Part shown: positions 22,531 through 22,820 of the stretch, one piece after another
Layout: every line of letters begins with the position of its first letter
Position numbering within the stretch: the first letter of the stretch is position 1
From: JAEXNA01 sp050486105
GTDB taxonomy: Bacteria > Vulcanimicrobiota > Xenobia > Xenobiales > JADMJV01
NCBI GenBank assembly: GCA_050486105.1
Contig: JBJHCR010000068.1
Coordinates: forward strand, 1-22,820
Length of the DNA: 22,820 nucleotides
Direction of reading: 5' to 3'
The notes under the pieces: generated by a model
Told to the model about the DNA's origin: nothing
The model's input: the letters and a program-made list of their open reading frames with translations, nothing else
The model's database searches: none
Program-made: the position numbers and the translations under genes

Positions 22531-22820
22531 GGGGTTTAAGTCGCTCTGGGGGTGGCTTAGGATCCGGAAAAAAAGTGGCTTAGCTGGGCTGGGGGTTTAA
22601 GCCGCTCTGGGGGTGGCTTAGGATCCGGAAAAAAGTGGCTTAACTGGGCTGCGGGCCTTAAGCCGCTCTGGGGGTGGCTTAGGATCCAGAAAAAAAGTGG
22701 CTTAGCTGGGCTGGGGGGCCTTAAGCCGCTCTGGGGGTGGCTTAGGATCCGGAAAAAAGTGGTTTAGCTGGCCGGCGGGCCTTAAGCCGCTCTGGGGGTG
22801 GCTTAGGATCCGGAAAAAAG
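22531..22820. repeat. Tandem ~61-bp repeat array, continues past window
   Basis: The anchor CGCTCTGGGGGTGGCTTAGG begins at 22542, 22603, 22664, 22727 and 22788, giving spacings of 61, 61, 63 and 61 bp and five visible units. Each unit has TAAGCC and GGCTTA six-base arms 11 nt apart (for example 22598-22603 with 22615-22620), a GGATCC followed by a run of A, and a second GTGGCTTAG. Units differ by a few bases and by A-run length. No ORF crosses the array with coding character. It runs to the window edge. Confidence 0.9.

Noticed and set aside
22531..22820. CRISPR array
   Set aside because: The repeated unit covers the entire period with no unique spacers, and no cas genes are present.

Overview
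The window is a stretch of bacterial chromosome, about 57% GC by eye, using the standard code with frequent GTG/TTG starts. It carries flagellar genes, a lipoprotein with a classic lipobox, pseudopilins and a hybrid histidine kinase with a partner-switching module. Several proteins have no family I recognise, which suggests an uncultivated or poorly sampled motile lineage. I cannot place it from sequence alone; an Eremiobacterota/Xenobia-like or other deep-branching phylum is only a guess.

Layout. (1) 2-3909: signalling operon. A 5'-truncated hybrid histidine kinase (HATPase, two receivers, HPt) overlaps an RsbU-like receiver/PP2C phosphatase, which overlaps an RsbW-like anti-sigma kinase; a STAS anti-anti-sigma protein follows 38 bp later. 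This looks like a phosphorelay feeding a partner switch. (2) 4064-6016: a 650-residue protein with an HEIGH zinc-peptidase motif embedded in glycine-rich hydrophobic segments. (3) 6106-7158: two orphan prepilin-like proteins behind a perfect 10-bp inverted repeat. (4) 7228-10247: a double zinc-ribbon protein, a secreted lysozyme-inhibitor-like (PliG/PPC-type) protein on the minus strand, and two further glycine-rich membrane-associating proteins of unknown function. The convergent gaps here hold a foldable ~110-nt element and a palindromic CACAGAG/CACGGAG-type repeat.

(5) 10414-15658: flagellar block. FliK-like hook-length protein, FhlB-like (FlhB C-domain) protein, FlgF, FlgG, a single-domain FlgJ, a terminator, FliA (sigma-28) and MobB translationally coupled to it. 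No flgA/flgH/flgI lies between flgG and flgJ. (6) 15634-17195, minus: an SGNH hydrolase coupled by an ATGA overlap to an uncharacterised protein. (7) 17413-18390: membrane-anchored TPR protein, then a bidirectional terminator shared with (8) 18478-19854, minus: cystathionine beta-synthase with a CBS pair. (9) 20205-20618: small unknown ORF. (10) 20670-22427: large lipoprotein with propeller-like repeats. (11) 22531-22820: tandem ~61-bp repeats running off the window.

The clearest units are the signalling operon and the flagellar block. The most unusual content is the set of three glycine-rich proteins, one with a zincin motif, the foldable intergenic element, the terminator placed immediately before fliA, and the terminal repeat array.
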